Of a stretch of DNA of 64,000 nucleotides, positions 34,994 through 43,430 are shown one piece after another (the first letter of the stretch is position 1; each line of letters opens with the position of its first letter). The position numbers and the translations under genes are program-made. The notes beneath the pieces are model-generated. The model searched no databases, was not told the DNA's origin, and saw only the letters and a list, made by a program, of their open reading frames with translations. The stretch is taken from assembly GCF_004208635.1 (NCBI RefSeq), contig NZ_CP035806.1, forward strand, positions 1,302,001-1,366,000. Reading direction: 5' to 3'. Source of the DNA: Leucobacter triazinivorans (lineage in GTDB: Bacteria; Actinomycetota; Actinomycetes; Actinomycetales; Microbacteriaceae).

Positions 34994-35165
34994 GACGGCA
35001 GTCCTCTTCCAAGGGTGTCTGGCGACAAAGAACCTTGAAGGACTGCCCGGAGGCCGTCATGCCGTCACGCTCGGGGTGACGGCGACACATATTTGAAAGT
35101 CGCCTTGTTTGTTCTTCCACTTTACGTCGCACCTCGGACATCGGGAAGAGGCCTCCAGTGTCGGC

Positions 35166-38100
35166 TTAGCGGGCGAGGCCGGATCTGTCGCGCCCCTGAG
35201 ATTGGCGCGCGTCTGACTCCTGAGTCCGTGTGCCGAGGTCACCAAGCCTTGCCACAGATGCTGCTGCCCTTGCCGCGTCGATCTTCTGCACGTCGCTGTC
35301 GGGTGCCGGGCCGAGCGGTGTCCGGGCGGTGATGCCGTAGCGGTCGCGGTAGGCGGCCACGGTCTGCGCTTGTCGTCGCCACGCTGTTGCGGCTTTGACC
35401 TCGGTGGGTGCGGCTCCAAGTGCGAGCGCCCATTCCTGCCGTTCGCTGAGGGCTTGGTCGAGGACGGCTTCGGCTCGCTGCTGGATCAGCTCGCGACGTT
35501 CCGTGAGCGCTTTCTTCATCTCGGTGCTGATCGGGCCGGTGGCTTCGGGGATGAGGCCGGCGATCAGGCGGGGCGCCTTGCGGGTGCGGCCGGAACCGGC
35601 TGGGCGTGCGGTCGCGCGGGCGAGGCGGTGGTGCAGGACGGAGGCGATGTCGTCGGCGTCCTCGAAGGCGCGGGCGGCGACCAGGCGCGGCATGAGTGCG
35701 TCGATGTTGTGGTGGTTCGCCTCTGCCCGTCGCAACTCGGCAGTCAGTGCCCCGAACGTGTCGGAGTGGATCGCGTCTTCTGCCTCGTCCGCGGTGAGGC
35801 CGGATTGGCGGATGAGGGTGGCGAAGCGGTCGTGTTGGGCGGCTTGCGCGATCGTCTCGTACTCTGCCGCGAGCTGCGCCACTGACCCCCACGCCTCTTG
35901 TTCGGCGGTGATCGTCTCGTGCGCAGAGAGCTCCGCGCCGACATGCTGCAGCACCCCGTAGAGCACACTCCTCGCGGTCGCTGCCGGGTCGTCGGCGGGG
36001 TGTGGGGTGGTGTGGTTGTCGTCGGGCCGGTCAGTGGCGACGTAGACGAGGTTCGCGTGCCTGCCGCGGGTCATCGCGACATACAGGTTCTCCCTCGTCG
36101 TAGACGGATCAACAAGCACATGGGAGGTGTCGGTCGTGATGCCCTGCGCCCTATGCGCCGTCACTGCGTATCCCAGATCAACATGATCCGAGACGTAGTC
36201 AGCTGGGAGGGTCATGGTGCCGCGGCTGTCGGCGCGGCGGGCGGTGAGGGAGCCGTCGTCTCGAATGTCGGTGACGATCCAGCGGTCACCGTTTCGGACC
36301 CACCCGCGCGGGGTGTGGAGGCGGCGATCATTCTTCCTGGTGATGATCGTGTCCCCAACAGCTGCACGGGCGTCTCCTTGGAGGGCGACTTCACGTCGAG
36401 CATCCACGGCACCGTCGAGGATCAGGTCGGCGCGGGCACGCTGGTTCAGGGCGAGGACGGAGTCGTTGGAGTCCGCGATCAAAACTGTCGAGACCCCGGC
36501 GAGCATGTCGGTGCGCCACGCAGTGTAGGCAGCGTCGATCATCTTCTCGGTGTCGCCGCCGGTGATGCGGTCGTGCTCGGCGTAGGTGTCGATCGCTTCG
36601 GGGCGGCCGTGACGGAGGTCGAGGGAGGCAGTCTTCTCCCAGTCATTGACGAAGCGGTGCACGTCGACCAACTCGGGGGCGTCACTGCGGTCATGGACGA
36701 GGAGGGAGAACGCGCCACCAGAGGTGACGGATTGCAGTTGCGCCCAGTCACCCACCAGCAGCACCTTCGCGCCCACATCCACGGCATGTTCGGTGATCCG
36801 GTCGAGGGAGAGGGTGCCGGCCAGGGAGGCTTCGTCCACGATCACCAGCTGACCCTTGCGGAACGACGCGCCTACGTTTTGGTGGTCTTGCCACCACTTC
36901 GCGGTGTTCTCCGTCCTAATACCGAGATCATCGGCAAGGACCTGCGCAGCGACCGCGGACGGCGCAAGCCCGACGACGCTGCCCCGCCCGTGCCCGTGCT
37001 CCCACGCCGTGTGCAACGCGCGCATCGCCGTCGTCTTCCCGGCACCGGCAGGGCCGACCAGCACATCGACCGCCCGACCGGAGATCGCGACACCGGCAAG
37101 AGCTGCCGCCTGCTCGTCGCTGAGGAACCGTCCCTCGCGATCCGGGCGCCGGGCGACCTTCTCGATGGTCTCGACCGGCACGATGGGAGCAGTGATACTG
37201 CGGGCGCGGCTAAGGAGGCGGTCTTCGGCGTCGAGGATGCCCGGCGAGGAGTAGACCGTTGATCCCACGGGACGGAACCTGCTGATGTCATCAGGCCGAC
37301 GGAACACGGCAGGACTCGAGGACAGCTCCGGCGGTGTCAGCCGAATCGACGCGCGTTCCGCGGCATCGACGACCATCCCGACGATCGCTTCACGATCCAG
37401 CGTAGTAGCGAACCGATATGGCATCGTCTGGCGTGCAGCCTCGGCTGTAAGGTTCCACTTCCGCCAGGTCGAACGCTTCCCACCGACCGCCTCGATCACA
37501 CTGTGCCCGAGCGAGTCGATCACGTCCAACGGCACGTCATCCGCGCGAAGCAACAGCGGGGCGTCGTTCGCGGTCACGGTGCGGGCCCAGCGGATGGCGT
37601 CTTCACCGAGGAGGTGCGACGCCCGTTCCCGCCATTCGCCCGTGAGGTTCGCGAGGGACCGCACCTGCTTCTCTGGCCGCGTCGCCAGTGTTGCCTGTGC
37701 GCGGAGCTTGATGATCGTCGCGAGTGATGGTTGTCTGCCGTGGCGGGCGACGTACTCGGCGATGAGCCGGTTCTTCTCCTGATCGATCTGCCTAGACCTG
37801 GACGAGAACTCCGCGACCAGCTTCTCCGGCACGGTCGTGATCGCCCAGGCGGGGTTGCGGTCGCGACCCATGTCTCGGGCTTCCCACTCGACCCCGAAGG
37901 CGCGGGTGAGGTGATCAGCGAACACTGCCTCATGCAGTTCGGAGAGCGCAACAGTTGCGGCGTGCAGCGGGCGTCCGTCGAGGGAGCGCCACTTGCCGTC
38001 GTGGACGGTCTGCACCTTGTTCGAGATCACCACATGCGTGTGCAGATGCGGATCACCCGCCCGCGAGTCGTAGTGATCGAACGCGGTCGCGATCACCCCC

Positions 38101-38714
38101 GAAACATCCGCTTGCGCAACCGCCCCATTGCGTCCCGCTGCACCGACACGGGTTGCCGCAACCTCTCGCTCGATGAACGCAACCATCTCCGCAACCGCCG
38201 CATGATGCGCCTCCGCAATCAACGATTGCGTCCCCGCATCCGACACAGCCCACAACACCGACGCGGACTTCGGAATCGAGAACGTGAAATCGAACCCCGC
38301 AACCGCCTTCCGCACCCCACGCCCGCTCTCCTCAGCCTCGATTGCGGCGACCGCTTCCGCACGCTCGGTCACCGGGAGGTCGGCATCGAGCCGTGCGGTG
38401 CGACGCTCGATCCGCTCAGTCACCGTCGGGTACATCCGATACGGGCGCCCGAGCGCCTGGTCGGTGGCGGGGTCACGGCCTTGCCCGATCAGTCGTTGAA
38501 GCTGCTGCTCGGAGACCTCATCGCCAACGGCGATCGAACCGCCGCCGAGCGCGATGACAGCTGACCCAATCCACCGCCCGGGCGGGGTTCCTTCCTCGGT
38601 GTAGTACCTCGTGAGCGGTGTGGAGAGCACTCGGTCGCCGTCACCGGTGGCGACGGTGCGCAGGAGGTACTTGTAGCCGTCGCCGGCGGACATCACCCGC
38701 ATCGAAACCGTCAC
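35166..38714 (-). CDS. MobF-type conjugative relaxase/helicase (TraI/TrwC-like)
   Basis: I choose GTG 38714 (VTVSMRVMSAGDGYKYLL), which places the catalytic Tyr near residue 14; the longer open frame is unlikely. The 1182-residue protein has the relaxase domain with VAGFDFTFSIPKSASVLWAV and the HUH-type metal site GDPHLHTHVVISNKV, then a RecD-like helicase: Walker A DVLVGPAGAGKTTAMRALHT, Walker B GQLVIVDEASLAG, and the late AVTAHRAQGITTDTSHVLVD and YVAMTRGRHANLVYVATD motifs. It nicks oriT, stays bound to the 5' end and unwinds the strand for transfer. It is full length for the TrwC group. It is divergent from the methyltransferase gene, and oriT is probably in the gap between. Confidence 0.93.
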   Translation of the reverse strand: MTVSMRVMSAGDGYKYLLRTVATGDGDRVLSTPLTRYYTEEGTPPGRWIGSAVIALGGGSIAVGDEVSEQQLQRLIGQGRDPATDQALGRPYRMYPTVTERIERRTARLDADLPVTERAEAVAAIEAEESGRGVRKAVAGFDFTFSIPKSASVLWAVSDAGTQSLIAEAHHAAVAEMVAFIEREVAATRVGAAGRNGAVAQADVSGVIATAFDHYDSRAGDPHLHTHVVISNKVQTVHDGKWRSLDGRPLHAATVALSELHEAVFADHLTRAFGVEWEARDMGRDRNPAWAITTVPEKLVAEFSSRSRQIDQEKNRLIAEYVARHGRQPSLATIIKLRAQATLATRPEKQVRSLANLTGEWRERASHLLGEDAIRWARTVTANDAPLLLRADDVPLDVIDSLGHSVIEAVGGKRSTWRKWNLTAEAARQTMPYRFATTLDREAIVGMVVDAAERASIRLTPPELSSSPAVFRRPDDISRFRPVGSTVYSSPGILDAEDRLLSRARSITAPIVPVETIEKVARRPDREGRFLSDEQAAALAGVAISGRAVDVLVGPAGAGKTTAMRALHTAWEHGHGRGSVVGLAPSAVAAQVLADDLGIRTENTAKWWQDHQNVGASFRKGQLVIVDEASLAGTLSLDRITEHAVDVGAKVLLVGDWAQLQSVTSGGAFSLLVHDRSDAPELVDVHRFVNDWEKTASLDLRHGRPEAIDTYAEHDRITGGDTEKMIDAAYTAWRTDMLAGVSTVLIADSNDSVLALNQRARADLILDGAVDARREVALQGDARAAVGDTIITRKNDRRLHTPRGWVRNGDRWIVTDIRDDGSLTARRADSRGTMTLPADYVSDHVDLGYAVTAHRAQGITTDTSHVLVDPSTTRENLYVAMTRGRHANLVYVATDRPDDNHTTPHPADDPAATARSVLYGVLQHVGAELSAHETITAEQEAWGSVAQLAAEYETIAQAAQHDRFATLIRQSGLTADEAEDAIHSDTFGALTAELRRAEANHHNIDALMPRLVAARAFEDADDIASVLHHRLARATARPAGSGRTRKAPRLIAGLIPEATGPISTEMKKALTERRELIQQRAEAVLDQALSERQEWALALGAAPTEVKAATAWRRQAQTVAAYRDRYGITARTPLGPAPDSDVQKIDAARAAASVARLGDLGTRTQESDARQSQGRDRSGLAR

Positions 38715-38995
38715 CTGTCGCCGCCTCTCCTCACCCCGAAGGTGAGCTCGACAGGCCACCGGAGCTGTGACTTCTGAGGTCACGTTCGGACGGTGGCGCG
38801 CCTCGCTTGCAAGACGCGTGACAGCCCGTTCGAGCGAACCGCGAGACAGGAGCGGCGCTCGTAGTTGTCGGCGGCCGGCATGGCTCGGGAGAAGCCGTCT
38901 GAAGTTTGGTGGGTGGGGTGGCTCGTGCACCTGGTCGGTGAACAGCTCGGAGTGGCATTACGACTCCAGAGATCACCGTTTCAGGAGGTTTACCT
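38715..38995. other. Divergent intergenic region, candidate oriT
   Basis: This 281-base gap between the relaxase and methyltransferase starts holds several short dyads, including GTGAC-7-GTCAC near 38766. A small open frame from ATG 38880 (MAREKPSEVWWVGWLVHLVG) overlaps the methyltransferase start in another frame; it could be a leader peptide but I do not call it a gene. MobF relaxase genes often lie beside oriT, so the region is a reasonable candidate. No nick motif was recognised. Confidence 0.35.
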
Positions 38996-40108
38996 GTGGC
39001 AGACAAGCCCCTTACCGGCTCGGCCGCACCATTACGTGTCGGGTCGTTGTTCTCCGGCTATGGCGGGCTCGACCTCGCAGTGGAGGAAGTCTTCGGAGCG
39101 AAGACGATCTGGTTCTCTGAGATCAACGAACCCATCGCCCGCGTCTTCTCCTACCACTGGCCTGACGCCCCGAATCTCGCGGACATCACCACCATCGAAT
39201 GGAACACCGTCCCGCAGGTGGACATCCTCTGCGGCGGGTTCCCCTGCCAAGACGTATCCACGGTCGGGAAGATGGCCGGCTTGAAACCCGGCACCCGATC
39301 CGGTCTCTGGGCGCACATGGCCGCCGCGATCGACGCATTGCAACCGGAGTGGGTAGTGATCGAGAACGTCCGCGGGCTGCTCTCCGCACCCGCAATCCGC
39401 GCAAATCTCGAAGGAGACTACGATGAGCAATGCAACCCCCGAGACGCAACTCCCGAAGGCGCAACCCCTCGCGGTGTGGAACCCGACTCGTGGCTTCTGG
39501 GAGAAACCGCAACTCGACCTCTTCGGGCAGCAGGAGCAGTTCTCGGGGACCTGGCCGACCTCCGGTATGACGCGCAATGGATCGGTCTACCCGCTTCCGC
39601 AATCGGTGCGCCCCACCCCAGATACCGCGTCTTCATCCTCGCCCGTCGCACTCTTCCGAACCCCACTGGCCTCGGACGCATCGCGTGGTCGGGAGACTCT
39701 GCAACAGGTAAAGGCGCGCCGTGGCACGATCGCGCTCAGCCATCAGATCATCGACCTCGCCCTCCACGGCCCGAACGGACACCCGAGCGAAGAAGCCGAG
39801 AACCTGTGGACGTTGATCGAGCAGCTTTTCGACGATGGGGACGATACGCCCCCGCCATCGCCCAATGGGAACGAATTACCGGTTGCCCCGCCCCATTTCC
39901 CGCCATCCTGAACGAGAATCTAGGACCGCGGCCTGCTCCGGTATTCGTGGAATGGCTCATGGGCCTACCTGGTGGATGGGTTACAGACCGGAGTCTCGGC
40001 CTATCCCACGCACAGCAGCTCACCGCACTTGGCAACGGAGTGCTTCCGCATCAAGCGGTAGCCGCGCTGAACAAGCTTCGCGACGGCTGCACCGTCATCA
40101 CCGGCTAA
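38996..40108 (+). CDS. DNA (cytosine-5) methyltransferase
   Basis: GTG 38996 follows TCAGGAGG. The 370-residue enzyme has motif I LRVGSLFSGYGGLDLAVEEV, motif IV with the catalytic Cys (ILCGGFPCQDVSTVG), motif VI WVVIENVRGLLSA, motif VIII in YDAQWIGLPASAIGAPHPRY and motif X near ALGNGVLPHQAVAAL. It transfers methyl from S-adenosylmethionine to cytosine C5. No cognate endonuclease is nearby, so it is an orphan methylase, likely protecting the element in new hosts. Residues 143-305 are encoded over a second gene in another frame (39423-39911); that stretch is Pro/Arg/Asp-rich and poorly ordered except motif VIII, consistent with dual coding. Confidence 0.92.
   Translation: MADKPLTGSAAPLRVGSLFSGYGGLDLAVEEVFGAKTIWFSEINEPIARVFSYHWPDAPNLADITTIEWNTVPQVDILCGGFPCQDVSTVGKMAGLKPGTRSGLWAHMAAAIDALQPEWVVIENVRGLLSAPAIRANLEGDYDEQCNPRDATPEGATPRGVEPDSWLLGETATRPLRAAGAVLGDLADLRYDAQWIGLPASAIGAPHPRYRVFILARRTLPNPTGLGRIAWSGDSATGKGAPWHDRAQPSDHRPRPPRPERTPERRSREPVDVDRAAFRRWGRYAPAIAQWERITGCPAPFPAILNENLGPRPAPVFVEWLMGLPGGWVTDRSLGLSHAQQLTALGNGVLPHQAVAALNKLRDGCTVITG
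39423..39911 (+). CDS. Gene embedded inside the methyltransferase in another frame
   Basis: ATG 39423 has an excellent ribosome-binding site (AAGGAG, ends 8 bases upstream) inside the methyltransferase gene. The 162-residue product is well composed: QPLAVWNPTRGFWEKPQLDL, then FSGTWPTSGMTRNGSVYPLP, LFRTPLASDASRGRETLQQV and an acidic LWTLIEQLFDDGDD. The WPxSGMxRxG segment and a TPxASD segment occur in small proteins and extensions tied to phage and element cytosine methylases. The other frame keeps methyltransferase motif VIII over the same DNA, so both seem to be coding. It probably acts with the methylase, for instance in target recognition (inference). Confidence 0.72.
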   Translation: MSNATPETQLPKAQPLAVWNPTRGFWEKPQLDLFGQQEQFSGTWPTSGMTRNGSVYPLPQSVRPTPDTASSSSPVALFRTPLASDASRGRETLQQVKARRGTIALSHQIIDLALHGPNGHPSEEAENLWTLIEQLFDDGDDTPPPSPNGNELPVAPPHFPPS

Positions 40109-40165
40109 GGAAGCTGCGACGCTTTCACGCAATCGCGCTTCCGACTGTCTGTAGACGCTTCGTCA

Positions 40166-40528
40166 TCAGCACTTTGCATGCCGCGGGTCGAGCCTTCCAG
40201 TACGGTTCATCCAGATTTCGAAAGGCAGGGTGAGAAACGGAATCACTGAGAGCATGAGGCCGGCCGGGAGCGCCCACCACGACCAACGGAATCGGATGGT
40301 GGCGGCGATGCAGGCGGCCACGAATGCGAGCCAGGCGATGCCGTGCACCCAGCCCCAGATCGTGACAGGGAGGGGGCTACCATGGAGGGGGTACTTGATG
40401 GCCAACGCCGTGAGCATCCCCGCCCAGCTGATGGCTTCGGCAATCGCCGTAGCGCGGAACAGCACCCGCGCGACTCGGAAGGAGCCTGACCTCGTGGCGG
40501 TGGTGGCGAGCCTGTCCGTGAGGGTCAT
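40166..40528 (-). CDS. DUF3817 family membrane protein
   Basis: ATG 40528 overlaps the tetR stop by 4 bases. The 120 residues carry three membrane segments: FRATAIAEAISWAGMLTALA, VHGIAWLAFVAACIAATIRF and WWALPAGLMLSVIPFLTLPF, with the conserved HG and FE..M positions of DUF3817 proteins. Function is unknown; the family often sits beside small transporters. It is the last gene of the MFS - tetR - DUF3817 operon on this strand. Confidence 0.82.
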   Translation of the reverse strand: MTLTDRLATTATRSGSFRVARVLFRATAIAEAISWAGMLTALAIKYPLHGSPLPVTIWGWVHGIAWLAFVAACIAATIRFRWSWWALPAGLMLSVIPFLTLPFEIWMNRTGRLDPRHAKC

Positions 40529-41079
40529 GCGCCCGAATGGTTCGGGTTGACGAGGTTGGCGATGCGTTCGCCGAGTTCAGCGCGGACCTCACTGGACATC
40601 GGGATGCCGGTAATGGTGTCGTAGAGCCAGAGGCCATCGGCGGCAAGACGCGCGATGATCCTGGTTGCTTCGTCATCTGTGAGGGGTGCCTTGGTTGGTG
40701 TGGGCGGTGTCCAGATGTTCATCAGTCGTGTCCACGGGGCCGCGAGTTCGGGAGTGGTGGAGGCTTCGAGGATGAGGAGGAGCTCGGCGTGGTCGGCGCT
40801 GGTGGCGGCGACCCGCGCGTAGGCGACGTCCCGTTCCCGGTCAGTGAGCTGGTCGACAGGCTTTCCCGCAGCGTTTGTGAGGTTTGCCTCCCATTGGTCG
40901 GCTAGGTGCTCTTGCAACGCGGTCAGGAGGGTTTCGCGGGATGGGAAGTGGTAGACGAGTCCGCCTTTGGTGAGGCCTGCTTCCTCTGCAACGGATTCGT
41001 AAGTGACGGCGGTGACGCCGTCGCGGGCGACGACCCGGAGTGCGGCGTCGAGGATTAGGTCGCGTTTACTCGGACGCAT
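40525..41079 (-). CDS. TetR family regulator of the adjacent drug exporter
   Basis: ATG 41079 (MRPSKRDLILDAALRVVARD) gives 184 residues and overlaps the end of the exporter gene by 14 bases. The helix-turn-helix is complete: VTAVTYESVAEEAGLTKGGL with the recognition helix ending in VYHFPSRETLL. The C-terminal domain (TRIIARLAADGLWLYDTITG) is of the TetR_C type that binds drug-like ligands. It most likely represses the exporter operon through the dyads at 42601-42690. Confidence 0.88.
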   Translation of the reverse strand: MRPSKRDLILDAALRVVARDGVTAVTYESVAEEAGLTKGGLVYHFPSRETLLTALQEHLADQWEANLTNAAGKPVDQLTDRERDVAYARVAATSADHAELLLILEASTTPELAAPWTRLMNIWTPPTPTKAPLTDDEATRIIARLAADGLWLYDTITGIPMSSEVRAELGERIANLVNPNHSGA

Positions 41080-42604
41080 CAGTGGATCTTTTCTGTGCTG
41101 GGGCGCTGGCAATGTTACGTGCTCCGGAGCCGCGAAGCAGCACGGCGGTGGTGGCGACGGCTGCCGCGAGGATGATGCTGATAACGATCATCGTGATGGT
41201 GTACCCGGTGTTGTAGGCGGCATGCGCTGCGGCGAACACTTCCGGGTACGCGTCGACGACAGCCAGAGCGTCGGGCAGGCTCTGCTGTGCCTGATCGGGT
41301 GCACCGGCCGGGAGGCGAATGACGGTCGAGTAGATAAACGTGATGAGGCTGCCGAGCATGGCGACCGCGGTGAGTGAACCGAACTCGTAGGAAACTTCCT
41401 CGACAGAGGAGGCCATGCCTTCCCGGCCGGGGGGTGCGTTGCCGACGATCGCGATGGATGCGACCGACATCGCGAACCCGGTCCCGGCGCCGACCACGAT
41501 GAGCCCCACGATCAACGCAGGGAACGATATGTGCACCCCGATCAGAATGAGTACTGCCCCGACCAGTGCCGTGGTGAGTCCCCCAGTGATGATGGGCCGC
41601 AAACCTGTCCGGTGCAGGATGGCGCCGCCGATGAGGGAGGCGGGGAGGGCGCCGAGCGCGAGCGCCGCGACCAGCAGGCCGGCGCCCAGGGGGGTGAAGC
41701 CTTCCAGGAGTTGGTAGCGCTGGGTGGTGATGAGCTCGATGCCGGCGACGGCGAACATCGCCAACGATGCGGCGATCACACCGGAGGTGAAGGCCCGGTT
41801 GCGGAAGATGGAGAACACCAGCAGCGGCTCGTTTAGCCGCTTCTGCCGGCGCGTGAACAGCACGAACCCGACAGCGGAGATGAGGCCAGCGCCGACGATG
41901 AGGAGCCAGTTCTGCGGGGTGTGGGCGAACTCCTTGATCGTCAGCACCGCACCGACCAGGCCCATCAACGCCCAGATCGAGGACAACAGGTCCCACTTCT
42001 TCGCTGGGTTCGGGTCGTTCGGAGGGGCCAGCATGATGGTCGCGATGAATGCAGCCGCAGCGACGGGTACGTTGATCAGGAACACCGATCCCCACCAGAA
42101 CACCTGCAGCAGTGCGCCGCCGACGATCGGACCGAGGGCCATCCCGACAGTGGACAGGGAACCCCACACCCCGAAAGCGATGTTCCGTTCCCGCTCATCG
42201 TCGAAAGTCACCGCGATCAACGCGAGTGTCGCAGGCATCATCGTCGCCGCCCCCACCGCCAGCAGCGCCCGGGCGGCGATCAGCACCCACGCCGTCGGCG
42301 CGAACGCCGCCAGCAGCGACGCCGCCCCGAAGATCACCAGGCCGATCAGGAACATCCGACGGTGTCCAACGCGATCCCCCAAGGTGCCGGAGCCCAGCAG
42401 CAGCCCGGCCATCACCACTGGGTAGGCGTTGATGATCCACAACGCCTGCGACCCCGTCGCTCCCAGCTCCTTCGTCAAGGTCGGCAACGCCGTATAGAGG
42501 ATCGAGTTATCCAACACGATCAGCAACAACCCGGCACTCACCGTCGCCAACAGTCCCCACCGTTGGGCCCGGGACACCTGTCTCACCCCTGCAGACACAC
42601 TCAT
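41066..42604 (-). CDS. MFS drug exporter, 14-TM DHA2 (EmrB/QacA) type
   Basis: ATG 42604 gives 512 residues with about 14 membrane segments. It starts with LLATVSAGLLLIVLDNSILY (the DHA2 motif D1 LDxxIxxxALP), then LWIINAYPVVMAGLLLGSGT, LGDRVGHRRMF (motif A) and LLAVGAATMMPATLALIAVT (motif C region). QacA-like pumps expel cationic drugs and biocides in exchange for protons. The regulator gene overlaps its 3' end. The promoter region carries inverted repeats that fit a TetR operator. It is cargo inside the conjugative element. Confidence 0.9.
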   Translation of the reverse strand: MSVSAGVRQVSRAQRWGLLATVSAGLLLIVLDNSILYTALPTLTKELGATGSQALWIINAYPVVMAGLLLGSGTLGDRVGHRRMFLIGLVIFGAASLLAAFAPTAWVLIAARALLAVGAATMMPATLALIAVTFDDERERNIAFGVWGSLSTVGMALGPIVGGALLQVFWWGSVFLINVPVAAAAFIATIMLAPPNDPNPAKKWDLLSSIWALMGLVGAVLTIKEFAHTPQNWLLIVGAGLISAVGFVLFTRRQKRLNEPLLVFSIFRNRAFTSGVIAASLAMFAVAGIELITTQRYQLLEGFTPLGAGLLVAALALGALPASLIGGAILHRTGLRPIITGGLTTALVGAVLILIGVHISFPALIVGLIVVGAGTGFAMSVASIAIVGNAPPGREGMASSVEEVSYEFGSLTAVAMLGSLITFIYSTVIRLPAGAPDQAQQSLPDALAVVDAYPEVFAAAHAAYNTGYTITMIVISIILAAAVATTAVLLRGSGARNIASAPAQKRSTDASE

Positions 42605-42672
42605 ACCATAACTATACCATTCGTACGGTTACGCTATCGTCGTCAGGCAGCTCCGGCGACCCGCCAAAGAAA

Positions 42673-42690
42673 CTATACGTTATGGTATAG
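42673..42690. promoter_or_regulatory. Operator dyad upstream of the MFS exporter
   Basis: A perfect inverted repeat CTATAC-6-GTATAG. The same half-site (GTTATGGTAT) occurs inverted at about 42602-42612, next to the exporter start. The pair lies between the exporter and the divergent 42753 gene, so TetR could control both. Confidence 0.6.
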
Positions 42691-42752
42691 AAAAGGCGCG
42701 GTCTGTTCACCTGGCAACGAGTACCGGCGTCGAGGAGGAGAAGGGTGACCGT

Positions 42753-43199
42753 GTGGAAGGCAGAGCGGTGGGGACGAGCGTCAGTGAACAAGGGCAGCTA
42801 GCCGGTCAGCCCGCGAGCGATGCAGCGAACGTGGCGGGCGGCCGGGCGGACGTCGCCATGCGACGGGTACTCCGCGTGTCTGTCGTCGACCGCGGCACCG
42901 AGCTGGCAGCCCACCGGTCGTTCCGGCGTTCATTGGTGCTGTCCGGAGTGCGTTGTGTGGTGAGCTACGTGCTGATCCCGTTGCTGGTCCCCGTGATCAG
43001 CTTCTTCGGAGTTGTCGCCACCCCGATCAGCCTGCTGCTGTGCGTGTTCGCTGCGGTGAACGGTGTAGCCAGCGTCCGACGGTTCTGGCGCGCCGACCAT
43101 CGACTGAAGTGGATGTACACGATGTTCATCGGGATCGTGTTCGTCGTCCTCACCGTTGCCGTGACCGGTGATATCGCGAAGCTGGCGGCTACCGTATGA
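42753..43199 (+). CDS. Membrane protein of unknown function
   Basis: GTG 42753 gives 148 residues. The first 60 are polar; then come three hydrophobic segments: CVVSYVLIPLLVPVISFFGV, TPISLLLCVFAAVNGVASV and WMYTMFIGIVFVVLTVAVTG. The end overlaps the next small gene (GTATGAG). It is divergent from the MFS exporter and shares its control region. The start is uncertain, since GTG 42746 and later codons are possible. No family recognised. Confidence 0.55.
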   Translation: MEGRAVGTSVSEQGQLAGQPASDAANVAGGRADVAMRRVLRVSVVDRGTELAAHRSFRRSLVLSGVRCVVSYVLIPLLVPVISFFGVVATPISLLLCVFAAVNGVASVRRFWRADHRLKWMYTMFIGIVFVVLTVAVTGDIAKLAATV

Positions 43200-43369
43200 G
43201 TTCCGTACCCGACGATGCAGAAAAGGCAGTGCCCGTATCCGAGGACCAATCGCTCGAAACCCCGAGGCCGCCGGATCGGCTCTCCCGTGAAGCGTGGGTG
43301 GGTCTGCTCTTGTTTGCGGCGTTCGTGGTGGGGACGAGCAGTTGCATGATCTCTTTGTTGCTTGGGTGA
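43196..43369 (+). CDS. 57-residue single-pass membrane protein
   Basis: ATG 43196 overlaps the stop of the upstream gene (ATGA). The product starts MSSVPDDAEKAVPVSEDQSL and ends with one membrane segment (WVGLLLFAAFVVGTSSCMIS). It is too short for most gene callers, but the overlap and composition support translation. It probably works with the preceding membrane protein. Confidence 0.5.
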   Translation: MSSVPDDAEKAVPVSEDQSLETPRPPDRLSREAWVGLLLFAAFVVGTSSCMISLLLG

Positions 43370-43430
43370 TGGGGACGGTTACGGAGGTCTGTTCTGACCA
43401 GAACTGGCGTCCTCCGCATTGCGAAACGTA

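Noticed and set aside
35239-37262. Plus- and minus-strand frames up to 454 codons over the relaxase gene
   Set aside because: Antisense or other-frame shadows of a well-supported gene with strong GC bias at third positions.
38715-38930. 72-codon N-terminal extension of the relaxase
   Set aside because: MobF relaxases carry the catalytic Tyr near the N-terminus; the extension is low-quality and lies in the candidate oriT.
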